NCBI RefSeq assembly: GCF_015062915.1
Contig: NZ_SUTJ01000005.1
Span: 1 to 64,000 of the forward strand
From: Methanobrevibacter thaueri
Lineage (GTDB): Archaea; Methanobacteriota; Methanobacteria; Methanobacteriales; Methanobacteriaceae
Length of the DNA: 64,000 bases
Direction: 5' to 3'
Both the position numbers and the translations under genes were made by a program. Under the pieces are notes generated by a model, which was not told the origin of the DNA, did not search any database, and saw only the letters and a list, made by a program, of their open reading frames with translations. Numbering within the stretch: position 1 is the stretch's first letter; each line of letters starts with the position of its first letter. Positions 49,167 through 57,983 of this stretch are shown one piece after another.

Positions 49167-50867
49167 CTACATTTTTTCAGGTGCTGCTACACCTAAAATA
49201 TCTAAAGCGTTTTTAATTGTTGTTTTAGCCCTGTCAACCAAGATTAATCTTGTATCTTCTACATCAGAACCAATAACTTGTTCGGTTTTGTAGAACTTGT
49301 TGAATGAGCCTGCTAAATCTTGACAGTATTGTGTGATATTGTGAACCCTTTTCTTGTTTGCACAATCTTCAACAACTTGTGGGAATTTAGCGATTTGTCT
49401 GATTAAGTCTTGTTCAGCCTCATCAGGAACCCAATCATCACTGACTGTCAATGAAGAGACATCCTTACCGGATTTTGCAATCAATTTGCATGCTCTAGCA
49501 TGTGCGTATTGAATGGAAGCACAGCCTCTTTCAAAGCTTAATGCCTCATCCCATTTGAAGGTCAAGTGTTTTTCAGGGGATAATTTTGCGATGAAGAATC
49601 TTACAGCACCAACACCGATATCTTCAGCCATTGGAGCGATTTCCTCTTCGCTCAAATCAGGATTTCTTGACTTGATTTCATCATGAGCCCTGAGAACCGC
49701 CTCATCAATCAATTCATCAACAGACACGAATTTGCCTCTTCTTGTTGACATTGATCCTTCAGGCAATGTGATGAATTCATAGAATATTACTTCAGGAGCT
49801 TCCTGTCTGAGGATTTCTTCAAATATTACCTTGATTTGTTTTGCAGCCAATTTGTGGTCGGAACCTAGGATGTCAAGAACTGTATCTCCCAAGGTGGCTT
49901 TGTATTTGTGATAAGCCAAGTCCCTTGTGGAGTATAGTGAAGTTCCATTGGAACGGCGTAAAACAAATTCCTTTTCAATGTTGAAATCTGTCAGGTCAAT
50001 GTAGAGTACATCGTTTTCACGTGTGAAACCTTCCCTTTGAATATAGTTCACAAGGTCATCAACCTCACCGCTTCTGACAAACTGTCCTTCCCATACAAAA
50101 TTGTCATGGTTTATATTGATTCTTTGAAGTGATTCCTTCATTCCAGAGATACAACTTGAAACTACTTGCTCGAATATTGCATTTAATTCATCGTCACTTC
50201 CTTCTTCATATTTTTGAATCAATTCATCTACCTTTGCTGCTAAATTTTCATCTTCTTCGACAGCTTTGTTGGCATCAAAGTATAATTTTCCGATTTTGTG
50301 GTCGATTTTATCTCCTTCATAATCCTCAATCTTCAAACCACATTCGGTTATTCCGCAAACGATGATTGCGATTTGTCTTCCCATATCATTTACATAATAT
50401 TGGGTTTCAACATCTCTTCCAGCCAATTTTAAAAGTCTTGCAAGGGAATCTCCGAAAATGGAGTTTCTGATGTGACCAATGTGCAATGGTCCATTTGGAT
50501 TAGCTGAAGTGTGTTCCAATACGATTTTTTCACCGTATTCCGGAAGCTGTCCATAGTTTTCATCTACTTTCTGTAACAATAATTTTGAGAACTCGTTATA
50601 GTCAATGAAGAAATTGACATAAGGTCCGAAGTTTTGAACTTTTGAAAATATTTCAGGAACTTCAATCTTTTCAACCAAGTCTTTTGCAACTTCAGGAGGT
50701 GAAGTCCTTAGTTTTTTAGTAAGTTCAAAAGCAATGGTACTTGCAAGATCACCTAATTTAGGATTAGGAGGGAATTCCAATTTAAAATTCCTATCAATTT
50801 CTACATCATATTGATCTAATGCCTTATTGATGGCATCAATAGCTTGTTTTTCAATTTCGAAATACAT
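49167..50867 (-). CDS. argS: Arginyl-tRNA synthetase
   Basis: Class I synthetase of 566 residues. An N-terminal Add-1 domain (1-110) precedes the catalytic core with ANPNGPLHIGHIRNS (HIGH at 129-132) and the KMSKS-equivalent SMSTRRGK. The all-helical DALR anticodon-binding domain (about 445-566) ends the protein. AGGTGAG precedes the ATG. It is the last gene of a minus-strand run cbiC-hemL-signal peptidase-argS with gaps of 5-18 bp. Confidence 0.96.
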   Translation of the reverse strand: MYFEIEKQAIDAINKALDQYDVEIDRNFKLEFPPNPKLGDLASTIAFELTKKLRTSPPEVAKDLVEKIEVPEIFSKVQNFGPYVNFFIDYNEFSKLLLQKVDENYGQLPEYGEKIVLEHTSANPNGPLHIGHIRNSIFGDSLARLLKLAGRDVETQYYVNDMGRQIAIIVCGITECGLKIEDYEGDKIDHKIGKLYFDANKAVEEDENLAAKVDELIQKYEEGSDDELNAIFEQVVSSCISGMKESLQRININHDNFVWEGQFVRSGEVDDLVNYIQREGFTRENDVLYIDLTDFNIEKEFVLRRSNGTSLYSTRDLAYHKYKATLGDTVLDILGSDHKLAAKQIKVIFEEILRQEAPEVIFYEFITLPEGSMSTRRGKFVSVDELIDEAVLRAHDEIKSRNPDLSEEEIAPMAEDIGVGAVRFFIAKLSPEKHLTFKWDEALSFERGCASIQYAHARACKLIAKSGKDVSSLTVSDDWVPDEAEQDLIRQIAKFPQVVEDCANKKRVHNITQYCQDLAGSFNKFYKTEQVIGSDVEDTRLILVDRAKTTIKNALDILGVAAPEKM

Positions 50868-50885
50868 TAACTCACCTTATAAGTA

Positions 50886-51311
50886 TTATAAACCTCTTAA
50901 CCAGAGGGAAAGATAACCGACTTTAGGAATGATAACCAGATTATCGCCGAATGTAACAACCTTTTCTTGAATTTGGTCTGCTTTAACATAATACGGGTCG
51001 GCACGGTCATTGTTATCTCCCTTAATCACATACATCGTAGTTCCATTAATATCAGTTATATTAATAACTCTATGAATTACAGGCTGGTCATACCATGCCG
51101 CATCATAGACAACAACATCCCCCACTTGAACATCTGCAGGGTTGAACTCATCTATGCCAAGGAAATTTGCCTTTTGAACAAGGACAATATCCCCCCTGTA
51201 GAATGCAGGTTCCATACTTCCTGAAACAACCACATTCAAGTGTTGTGCGGCAATTAAAACAATTATAAGAATTATTGCATAGGATGCAACTTCTTTCCAA
51301 TCAATTTCCAT
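50886..51311 (-). CDS. Signal peptidase I, archaeal/Sec11 type
   Basis: Membrane-bound protease of 141 residues that cleaves signal peptides, including those expected on the two adhesins. One N-terminal membrane segment (about 8-27) precedes VVVSGSMEPAFYRGDIVLV with Ser32. Catalytic His80 (PVIHRV) replaces the bacterial lysine, and KGDNNDRAD supplies the aspartate, the Sec11 pattern. It lies between hemL (5-bp gap) and argS (18-bp gap). Confidence 0.93.
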   Translation of the reverse strand: MEIDWKEVASYAIILIIVLIAAQHLNVVVSGSMEPAFYRGDIVLVQKANFLGIDEFNPADVQVGDVVVYDAAWYDQPVIHRVINITDINGTTMYVIKGDNNDRADPYYVKADQIQEKVVTFGDNLVIIPKVGYLSLWLRGL

Positions 51312-51316
51312 TTATA

Positions 51317-52591
51317 TTACCTTCTTCTTTTTCTAAACGCTTCTCTTAAAGCTAATTCAATAGCATCAGAGGTATTCTGTAAATCTTCCATGCTGTGAGC
51401 ATTGGAAATAAAATTACATTCAAATTGTGAAGGTGGAATGAAAACACCTTGTTTTAATAAGCTTTTAAAGTATCTTAAGAATAATTTTCTGTCTGATTCC
51501 TGAGCATCGGCATAATTGTATACCGGTGCAGGATTGAAATAAATCTGAAACATTGAAGCAAGTCCTACAGGCTGAATGGCATATTCCTCATCGTCAATTA
51601 TTGATTGGATGTTTCCTCTTAGGTAATTGCCTTTCCTTTCCATTTCCTTATAAAAGGCATCATCCAATTGTGTCAATGTGGAAATACCCGCTTGAACTGA
51701 AACAGGGTTTCCTGAAAAGGTACCTGCCTGATAGACCGGTCCTTGAGGAGCAATCAATTCCATAATCTCTTTTTTACCACAGAATGCTCCCATTGGAAGT
51801 CCTCCACCAACAATCTTACCGAGAGTTGTCAAGTCAGGAGTTACACCATAATATTCCTGTGCTCCACCGCGTGAAGCTCTAAAACCAGTGATAACCTCAT
51901 CAAATATGAGAACAATTCCATATTCTTCAGTAATTTTACGGATGAATTCCAAAAATCCTGGTTTAGGCTCAATACATCCTACATTACCCATGACCACTTC
52001 CATAATGATACATGCAATGTTTTCGCCTTCTTTTTCAATTAACTCTGTAAGTGCCTCTTCATCATTGAATGGTACTGATAAGGTATTTTTAGTAGTGTCT
52101 TGTGGAATACCTGGACTGTCCGGTAATGTTGCAGCACCGGAACCTCCTTTAACAAGCACGTAATCGTGTGCTCCGTGGTATGCTCCTTCAAACTTGACTA
52201 TCTTATCCCTGCCAGTGAAACCACGTGCCAATCTTATTGCACTCATGGTGGCTTCTGTTCCACTGTTACAGAATCTTACCATTTCAGCAGATGGAATTCT
52301 ATCAATAACCTCTTTTGCAAGAGTAATTTCATTTTCTGTTGGAGTACCATAGGCAGTACCCATTGTCAATTGATTTGAAACTTCCCTTACAACTTTAGGG
52401 TCAGCATGACCCAATATCAAAGGACCATAAGCCAGACAATGGTCTATATAAGTTTTACCATCAGCATCTGTGAGTTTGGATCCTCCTGCACTTTTAACGA
52501 AAAACGGATAAGGCTTAAAAGCTCTTACAGGAGAGTTTACCCCACCAGGGAAATATTTTTTTGATTCATTGAATAAGTCTTCTGAATTCAT
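51317..52591 (-). CDS. hemL: Glutamate-1-semialdehyde 2,1-aminomutase
   Basis: PLP enzyme of 424 residues that makes 5-aminolevulinate for tetrapyrroles, in methanogens mainly F430 and corrinoids. Motifs include [39 protein letters not shown] and the PLP lysine Lys259 in [14 protein letters not shown]. It follows cbiC by 9 bp, grouping two tetrapyrrole genes. GTGAT precedes the ATG. Confidence 0.96.
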   Translation of the reverse strand: MNSEDLFNESKKYFPGGVNSPVRAFKPYPFFVKSAGGSKLTDADGKTYIDHCLAYGPLILGHADPKVVREVSNQLTMGTAYGTPTENEITLAKEVIDRIPSAEMVRFCNSGTEATMSAIRLARGFTGRDKIVKFEGAYHGAHDYVLVKGGSGAATLPDSPGIPQDTTKNTLSVPFNDEEALTELIEKEGENIACIIMEVVMGNVGCIEPKPGFLEFIRKITEEYGIVLIFDEVITGFRASRGGAQEYYGVTPDLTTLGKIVGGGLPMGAFCGKKEIMELIAPQGPVYQAGTFSGNPVSVQAGISTLTQLDDAFYKEMERKGNYLRGNIQSIIDDEEYAIQPVGLASMFQIYFNPAPVYNYADAQESDRKLFLRYFKSLLKQGVFIPPSQFECNFISNAHSMEDLQNTSDAIELALREAFRKRRR

Positions 52592-52600
52592 ATTATCACG

Positions 52601-53230
52601 TTATAAATGTTGTATTAGTGAATTTACACAAGCAACAGCAATTGGTGTTCCTCCTTTAGGTCCTTCAACAATGATATTTGGAATATCTGAATTGTGCAGT
52701 GCCTCTTTTGAATCGGCGGCTCCTACAAATCCAACTGGAACTCCGACAATTGCCTTTAGATTCATTTCGCCTTTGGCATATAAATCCATTGCTTCAAAAA
52801 CAGCGGTTGGAGCATTACCTGAAACGACAATACCTTCAAAATCATTGCTTGCAGCATATCTCATTGCCGCAGCTGCCCTTGTGATTTGGTTTTCTTTTGC
52901 GATTTTAACTACTTCATCGTTTTTTATGTAACACTCAACTTCCCCTTCATATCTAGTAATACCATATTTTACCATGTTAATGTCGGTTAGAATGGTTTCA
53001 TTATTCTTAAGGGAAGCCATAGCTGCATCTACAAAATCAGCACTGATTTTAACCAATTTTGCATACTCAGGATCTGCAGTTGAGTGAACAATCCTTTCAA
53101 CGATGTCTCTTTCTATAGGTTTTAAGTCTTTGACATCATCTCCAATAAGGCCACGGATAATTTCTCTACTCTTGTTGGCAATATCCAAGCCTTGCTTAGT
53201 TGATGCACCCATGAACATTTTGTCTGTCAT
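52601..53230 (-). CDS. cbiC: Cobalt-precorrin-8 methylmutase
   Basis: 209-residue CobH/CbiC enzyme moving a methyl group to C12 in corrin ring synthesis. The catalytic histidine is His49 in ERIVHSTADPEY. GIVVSGNAPTAVFEA and VGVPVGFVGAADSKEAL are family motifs. A strong TATA-like CATATATATAATT lies about 30 bp before the ATG, so a new transcript probably starts here and runs through hemL, signal peptidase and argS. Confidence 0.94.
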   Translation of the reverse strand: MTDKMFMGASTKQGLDIANKSREIIRGLIGDDVKDLKPIERDIVERIVHSTADPEYAKLVKISADFVDAAMASLKNNETILTDINMVKYGITRYEGEVECYIKNDEVVKIAKENQITRAAAAMRYAASNDFEGIVVSGNAPTAVFEAMDLYAKGEMNLKAIVGVPVGFVGAADSKEALHNSDIPNIIVEGPKGGTPIAVACVNSLIQHL

Positions 53231-53281
53231 ATTATAATTTTTGAATTATATATATGTTAAATATTTTGTTATTGGGAAAAA

Positions 53282-54475
53282 TCATTTTTCACTTGCAGAC
53301 AGACCGGCCAAATAACCTGTTGAAAAAGCGATTTTCAGATTGTAACCGCCGGTTGGACCATGCAAATCCAGGACCTCTCCCGCAAAATATAGGTTAGGTG
53401 TTGTTTTCGATTCCATGGTTTTCGCATTTACATGCTTCAGGTCAACTCCGCCAATTGTCACCTTGGAGAGCTTTTCATTGAATCCGGTTATTTCAAATGT
53501 GAATCTTTTCAACTTTTCAATCAGCCTGTTCTTGCTTTTCTTGTTGATTCTGGACAGTTGGGTTTCGCCATCAATTTTACATTCCTTCAGGAAATATTCA
53601 ATGAAACTGTTTGTCAAAAATAGCTTGAGGTAATTCTTAATCATTGTTTTTCCCTTATCCTGGAATTCCCTGTTGAACTTGCTTGCCAAATCCTCTCTTG
53701 TAAGTTCAGGGCATAGGTCTATGGCTATCTCCAGGTCGACTTCGGGTTCGCTTTCCAATAAGTTATAACTTATACCTTCTGATATCTCATTGCTCAGGTT
53801 GATTATTCCAGGCCCGGTCAGTCCCACATGGGAAAAGAGCACATTTCCCCTGACGCTAGTTTTCTTATAACTTATAACAACATCATATAATGTTACGCCT
53901 GCAATGTCAGACAAGTCCTTTTTGGTGACGAGAGGCACCAAGCCGTATTTTATGTCTGTCAATGGCTGTGAAGTCAGGGAATAGTTTTTTATGCTGCAAC
54001 CGGTTTGCGGATATGTGACTCCTCCGGTGGCAATGATGATCTTATCGGCTTTTAACTTATCATTTATAATAAAGTCATCACTTATGCTTTTAACTTCGAA
54101 GTTATAACTTATACTGACATCTTTTAAGTGACGAGTTAAACCTTCCAGGATATCACTTGACTTTCCGCTTTTTGGAAAAACTCGATTGTCCTCTTCTGTG
54201 ATGAATTCCAAATCAAACAGTGACAGTAGGTCCTCATTAGTCAATGAGTAAAAAGAGTGTTTTAAAAAATTTTTTTGAGAATATGAATCCAATAGCTTTT
54301 TGATTGGTTTGGAATTGGTGATATTGCATCTTCCACCGCCGGTAATGAGCAGCTTACGACCCAAACTTGGATTTTTTTCAAGCAATATCACTTTGGAGGA
54401 ATTTTTACTGGCTGCAATTGCAGCCATAATTCCTGCAGGTCCTCCACCAATGACAGCTATGTCATATTCTTCCAT
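53282..54475 (-). CDS. HI0933-like NAD(P)/FAD-dependent oxidoreductase
   Basis: 397-residue flavoprotein of the HI0933/BaiN family. The FAD-binding loop AVIGGGPAGIMAAI (8-21), RKLLITGGGRCNITN and the C-terminal FAGEVLDLHGPTGGYNLKIAFSTGYLAG are all conserved. Physiological substrate unknown. It starts 6 bp after aspS, so the two are likely co-transcribed. The gene contains two copies of the palindrome AAGTTATAACTT (53760-53771 and 54099-54110), each from ISYN codons, the same sequence as in the array near parA. Confidence 0.88.
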   Translation of the reverse strand: MEEYDIAVIGGGPAGIMAAIAASKNSSKVILLEKNPSLGRKLLITGGGRCNITNSKPIKKLLDSYSQKNFLKHSFYSLTNEDLLSLFDLEFITEEDNRVFPKSGKSSDILEGLTRHLKDVSISYNFEVKSISDDFIINDKLKADKIIIATGGVTYPQTGCSIKNYSLTSQPLTDIKYGLVPLVTKKDLSDIAGVTLYDVVISYKKTSVRGNVLFSHVGLTGPGIINLSNEISEGISYNLLESEPEVDLEIAIDLCPELTREDLASKFNREFQDKGKTMIKNYLKLFLTNSFIEYFLKECKIDGETQLSRINKKSKNRLIEKLKRFTFEITGFNEKLSKVTIGGVDLKHVNAKTMESKTTPNLYFAGEVLDLHGPTGGYNLKIAFSTGYLAGLSASEK

Positions 54476-54481
54476 AGGTAT

Positions 54482-55801
54482 CTAAGGAGTTAATCTGTGT
54501 CTGTCCCTTGGGAAGAGCACACATTCACGGATGTTTTCAGATCCGGTAAGCACCATGGTTAATCTGTCGGCACCTACACCCCATCCTGCATGTGGTGGCA
54601 TACCGTATTCGAATGCTTTCAAGTAGCTTCCGAATCCAGCAGGGTTTAATCCTCTTTCTTCGATTTGTTTTACGAGTAAATCGTATTGGTGTACACGGGT
54701 AGCACCAGAGGATAATTCTAAGTTATTGTACATTAAATCGAATGCGTGAGAGTATTGTTCTTCTCCGTCAACAGGCATTACGTAGAACGGTTTGATTTCA
54801 GAAGGCCATCTGGTTAAGAAGTAGAATCCTCCCATTGTGTCTCCTAAAGCCTTTTCAGCTTCACGGGATAGGTCTTCTCCCCATTCCATACTTACGTCTT
54901 TTGAGTTTACAATGTCAACAGCCTCATCATAGGTTACTACTGGGAAATCTCCAGTTGGAACTTCCAATTCATGACCTAAGATGTCTAATTCGTCAGCGCA
55001 TTTTTCATTGACGTCTTTCAATACTTGAATAATCATGTCGTTGAGGATTTTCATTACGTCCTCATCATCTGCAAATGAAGCTTCTGCATCGATGGATACC
55101 GCTTCATTCAAGTGTCTTAATGTATCGTGCTCTTCTGCCCTGAAGATTTGGCCGATTTCAAATACCTTATCCATTCCTGAAGCCATCATCATTTGCTTGT
55201 ATAATTGAGGGGATTGTCCTAAAAATGCCTCTTTTTCAAAGTAAGTGATTGGGAATAATTCTGTTCCTCCTTCAGTAGCTGATGCTACAAGTTTAGGAGT
55301 GTTGATTTCATAAAATCCATTGTCATAGAAGAAATCACGGATAGTATGGAACATTTGTCCCTTGATTTTGAATATTGCTGAAACGTTTTCTTTTCTGATA
55401 TCTAAGAATCTTGAATCTAATCTTGTGTCGATTCCAGCTTTAACTTTTTCAGTTGGATCCATTGGTAAAGGTTGGTTAGCTAAGTTGAGGATCCTTACTT
55501 CTTTAGGAATGATTTCAACACCATTAGGTGCTTTTCCTGCTTCTTGCACTAAACCTTTTATTGCTACAACTGATTCTTTTCTTAATTCTCTTAATTCTTC
55601 CATTATGTTTTCGTCTACTTTTTTACTTGGAGCGGTTACTTGAACTCTGCCGGTGACATCACGAATGATTACAAACATGATTCCACCAAAATCACGGATT
55701 TCGTGCACCCAACCCATGATTGTGATGTCACTTCCTGCTATTTCAGGAGCACATTCACTAGCATAGTTTGTTCTTCTCCAATCTTTTAATAAACCTTGCA
55801 A
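54482..55801 (-). CDS. aspS: Aspartyl-tRNA synthetase (archaeal, possibly Asp/Asn non-discriminating)
   Basis: Class IIb synthetase of 439 residues. The N-terminal OB-fold anticodon domain (about 15-110, [24 protein letters not shown]) is followed by the catalytic domain with motif 2 ([16 protein letters not shown]) and motif 3 ([15 protein letters not shown]). Archaeal length, without the bacterial GAD insert. No AsnRS is seen in the window, so a non-discriminating enzyme working with an amidotransferase is possible but not shown. The start is TTG, fixed by GAGGTGA seven bases upstream. Confidence 0.93.
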   Translation of the reverse strand: MQGLLKDWRRTNYASECAPEIAGSDITIMGWVHEIRDFGGIMFVIIRDVTGRVQVTAPSKKVDENIMEELRELRKESVVAIKGLVQEAGKAPNGVEIIPKEVRILNLANQPLPMDPTEKVKAGIDTRLDSRFLDIRKENVSAIFKIKGQMFHTIRDFFYDNGFYEINTPKLVASATEGGTELFPITYFEKEAFLGQSPQLYKQMMMASGMDKVFEIGQIFRAEEHDTLRHLNEAVSIDAEASFADDEDVMKILNDMIIQVLKDVNEKCADELDILGHELEVPTGDFPVVTYDEAVDIVNSKDVSMEWGEDLSREAEKALGDTMGGFYFLTRWPSEIKPFYVMPVDGEEQYSHAFDLMYNNLELSSGATRVHQYDLLVKQIEERGLNPAGFGSYLKAFEYGMPPHAGWGVGADRLTMVLTGSENIRECVLFPRDRHRLTP

Positions 55802-55808
55802 ATTTATT

Positions 55809-55815
55809 CACCTCG
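55809..55815 (-). promoter_or_regulatory. Ribosome binding site fixing the TTG start of aspS
   Basis: GAGGTGA on the minus strand, seven bases before TTG (55801-55799). No ATG or GTG lies at usable spacing, so TTG is the start. Confidence 0.75.
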
Positions 55816-55849
55816 AGGTTGTAAAAATAATTTAAATAAAATTAATATT

Positions 55850-55970
55850 TAAAAAAAGTGTTGCCTAAGTTTATAGAGCTTAAATCTATAAACTACGTCA
55901 GATTAGGCAACTGTTTATTACCTGATTTCTTTCTTGTACAGAAAGCATGAATATGAAAAATCATATTCTA
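55850..55970 (-). ncRNA. Candidate structured small RNA or aspS leader
   Basis: Minus-strand region with three hairpins in order. The first is GAATATGA / TCATATTC (55949-55956 with 55961-55968). The second is CTTTCT / AGAAAG (55929-55934 with 55940-55945). The third is a compound hairpin with outer stem GTTGCCTAA / TTAGGCAAC (55860-55868 with 55903-55911), inner stem GTTTATAG / CTATAAAC (55869-55876 with 55886-55893) and a 9-nt one-sided bulge. A TATA box (TTTATATATT, 55991-56000) predicts a start near 55970, right before the first hairpin, and a T-run follows the last one. The transcript would be about 120 nt and end before the aspS ribosome binding site. No known family recognised. Confidence 0.5.
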
Positions 55971-55990
55971 AATATTAAATAGATTAACAT

Positions 55991-56000
55991 AATATATAAA
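55991..56000 (-). promoter_or_regulatory. TATA box of the candidate small RNA
   Basis: TTTATATATT on the minus strand, flanked by the inverted repeat GTTAA / TTAAC (56001-56005 with 55984-55988), which could be an operator over the promoter. Confidence 0.5.
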
Positions 56001-56100
56001 GTTAACCTATTTATTAAAAAATAGATTGTTTTTAAAAATAAAGAGCATATATTATGTTTTTAAACAAAATAATGATTTAAAATGAGATAAATAAAAAATA

Positions 56101-56139
56101 AGGTTGGGAAGAGTTACGCAAAACCTCCAACCAGTAACT
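56101..56139 (-). terminator. Pseudoknot-capable 3' structure after the hisD operon
   Basis: Two interleaved inverted repeats, GGTTGG / CCAACC (56102-56107 with 56127-56132) and AGTTAC / GTAACT (56112-56117 with 56134-56139), lie 14 bp after the acetyltransferase stop. On the minus strand they are followed by TTATTTTTTATTT. The region may be a terminator or part of an RNA element. Confidence 0.4.
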
Positions 56140-56152
56140 TAAAATACAAAAT

Positions 56153-56698
56153 TTATTTCCTGAATTTCTCCTTATCCAATGTCTTGACTATCTTTGCAGG
56201 AACACCCACTGCAACCTCATAGTCCCCAACATCCTTGGTTACTATTGCACCGGCACCGACAATGGCATACTCTCCAATGGTTACACCAGGTAAAATGCTT
56301 GCTCCGGCTCCAATCCATGCTCCTTTTTTAATGTGAATAGGTTTGCATAGAAGAACGTTTCTTTCATACTCATCATGGTTATTTGAGAGCAGCTGAACAT
56401 TGGCCGCAAGCATAACGTCGTCTTCTATGGTGATTCCGCCACGGGCCATTGCAAGACAATTTGAATTGATGAAAACATTGTTTCCAATAACCATTTTGTC
56501 CAATGCGGCTCCTGCAAGAGGTGCCTGAATTGTTGAGTTTTCACCAATATTGTCGCCGAAGAGTTCCTTTAAAACATTTTCATATTCCGGAGTCATCGGC
56601 ATTGTGTGATTGAGCTTAAATAACAACTGATTCATGCGGAATGCTTCCTGCAATTCCTCTTCAGACAAATCATTAACATCTACTCGTTCAAAATCCAT
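56153..56698 (-). CDS. Hexapeptide-repeat O-acetyltransferase (maltose/nodulation type)
   Basis: 181 residues. The N-terminal cap region (about 1-55, with MNQLLFKLNHTMPMTPEYENVLKELFG) and the left-handed beta-helix of hexapeptide repeats (about 57-165) match sugar O-acetyltransferases of the LacA/Maa/NodL group. The catalytic His is expected in LLSNNHDEYERN. Substrate unknown, probably a sugar or envelope glycan. Its ATG directly follows the hisD stop codon, so it is translated with hisD, a pairing without an obvious biochemical reason. Confidence 0.87.
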   Translation of the reverse strand: MDFERVDVNDLSEEELQEAFRMNQLLFKLNHTMPMTPEYENVLKELFGDNIGENSTIQAPLAGAALDKMVIGNNVFINSNCLAMARGGITIEDDVMLAANVQLLSNNHDEYERNVLLCKPIHIKKGAWIGAGASILPGVTIGEYAIVGAGAIVTKDVGDYEVAVGVPAKIVKTLDKEKFRK

Positions 56699-57976
56699 CT
56701 AATCATCTCTTAATCTTGTTTTGAATGAATTTGCATGTGCAAAGAATCCTTCATATTCCGCTATTGGAACAGATGTTTTGGACAATTCCTTAAGGCCATC
56801 TTTAGTGAGCCTTTGAACTGTAGGCTTTTTGATGAATGCCTCTGTGGACAATCCTGAATACATTTTGGCTCCACCACCTGTCGGAAGAACATGGTTTGTT
56901 CCTGATCCATAGTCTCCAGCAGCAACAGGAGAATAGCTACCTAAAAAGATTGATCCAGCATTGTTAATGTGTGATAATGTTTCATCGTCATCCTTTGTGG
57001 ATATGATTAAATGTTCAGGGGCATATTCGTTTGTAACATAAATTGCCTCTTCGAAAGTGTCTGTGATAATGATTTTTCCACTTTTAGACAATGATTCCTC
57101 AATAATCTCACGTCTTGGAGCTTCAAGTGTTAATTGCTTAACAAACTCATCTGTTTTAAGAGCCAAATCTTCTGAGTCTGTGACTAAAAAGCATGATGCA
57201 TTAGGGTCGTGTTCTGCTTGAGCTAGAATGTCAGTTGCCAAAAATTCAGGATTAGCGGATTCATCAGCCAATATAAGAACTTCTGACGGACCTGCCGGAA
57301 ACTCAATGTCTACTTGACCATAGACGAGTTTCTTTGCGGCGGTTACGAATATGTTTCCCGGACCGACAATCTTTTCGACACGAGGAATGGATTCTGTTCC
57401 ATATGCAAGCCCAGCAATAGCTTGTGCGCCTCCAACCTTGTAAATCTCATCGGCACCTGCAATGTCTGCTGCAACAAGAATAGCGTCAAGAATCTTTCCA
57501 TCCTTTTGAGGAGGGGTTACGCAAACTACCTTTTCAACACCTGCAATCTTTGCAGGGATTACTGTCATCAGTATTGATGAAGGATAAGCCGCACGTCCTC
57601 CAGGGATATAGCATCCTGCAGAGTTGATTGGCCTTACGATTTGACCTGCAACTACACCTGGATTGACTTCCATTTCCCAGCTTGAAGGAATTTGCCTTTC
57701 ATGAAACTTGCGAATGTTACCTGCAGCATTTTTTAAAGCAGTTAACAATTCATCATCCAAAGTGTCATAAGCCTCTTTGATTTCATCTTTGGATACTTGC
57801 AGATTTTCTATTGAAACACCGTCAAACTTTTCTGTATATTCGCGTATTGCCTTGTCTTTTTCTATACGGACATTTTCCAAAATCTCAGACACGGTTCCTA
57901 AAACATTATTGACGTCCTGTTCTGAGCGTTTAATGGTTTCTTCTAAATCAATTTCAGAGTATTTTAAAATATCCAT
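56699..57976 (-). CDS. hisD: Histidinol dehydrogenase
   Basis: Zinc enzyme of 425 residues catalysing the last two NAD-dependent oxidations to histidine. Conserved segments include [43 protein letters not shown] and the catalytic Glu-His pair in [15 protein letters not shown] precedes the ATG. It lies 7 bp after ilvD and is followed at zero distance by an acetyltransferase. The only other histidine gene here, hisB, is at 3.3 kb. Confidence 0.96.
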   Translation of the reverse strand: MDILKYSEIDLEETIKRSEQDVNNVLGTVSEILENVRIEKDKAIREYTEKFDGVSIENLQVSKDEIKEAYDTLDDELLTALKNAAGNIRKFHERQIPSSWEMEVNPGVVAGQIVRPINSAGCYIPGGRAAYPSSILMTVIPAKIAGVEKVVCVTPPQKDGKILDAILVAADIAGADEIYKVGGAQAIAGLAYGTESIPRVEKIVGPGNIFVTAAKKLVYGQVDIEFPAGPSEVLILADESANPEFLATDILAQAEHDPNASCFLVTDSEDLALKTDEFVKQLTLEAPRREIIEESLSKSGKIIITDTFEEAIYVTNEYAPEHLIISTKDDDETLSHINNAGSIFLGSYSPVAAGDYGSGTNHVLPTGGGAKMYSGLSTEAFIKKPTVQRLTKDGLKELSKTSVPIAEYEGFFAHANSFKTRLRDD

Positions 57977-57983
57977 TATAACA

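Noticed and set aside
55850..55911. Miniature transposable element from the GTTGCCTAA inverted repeat
   Set aside because: No target-site duplication and no second copy seen in the window; nested stems with promoter and T-run fit an RNA better.
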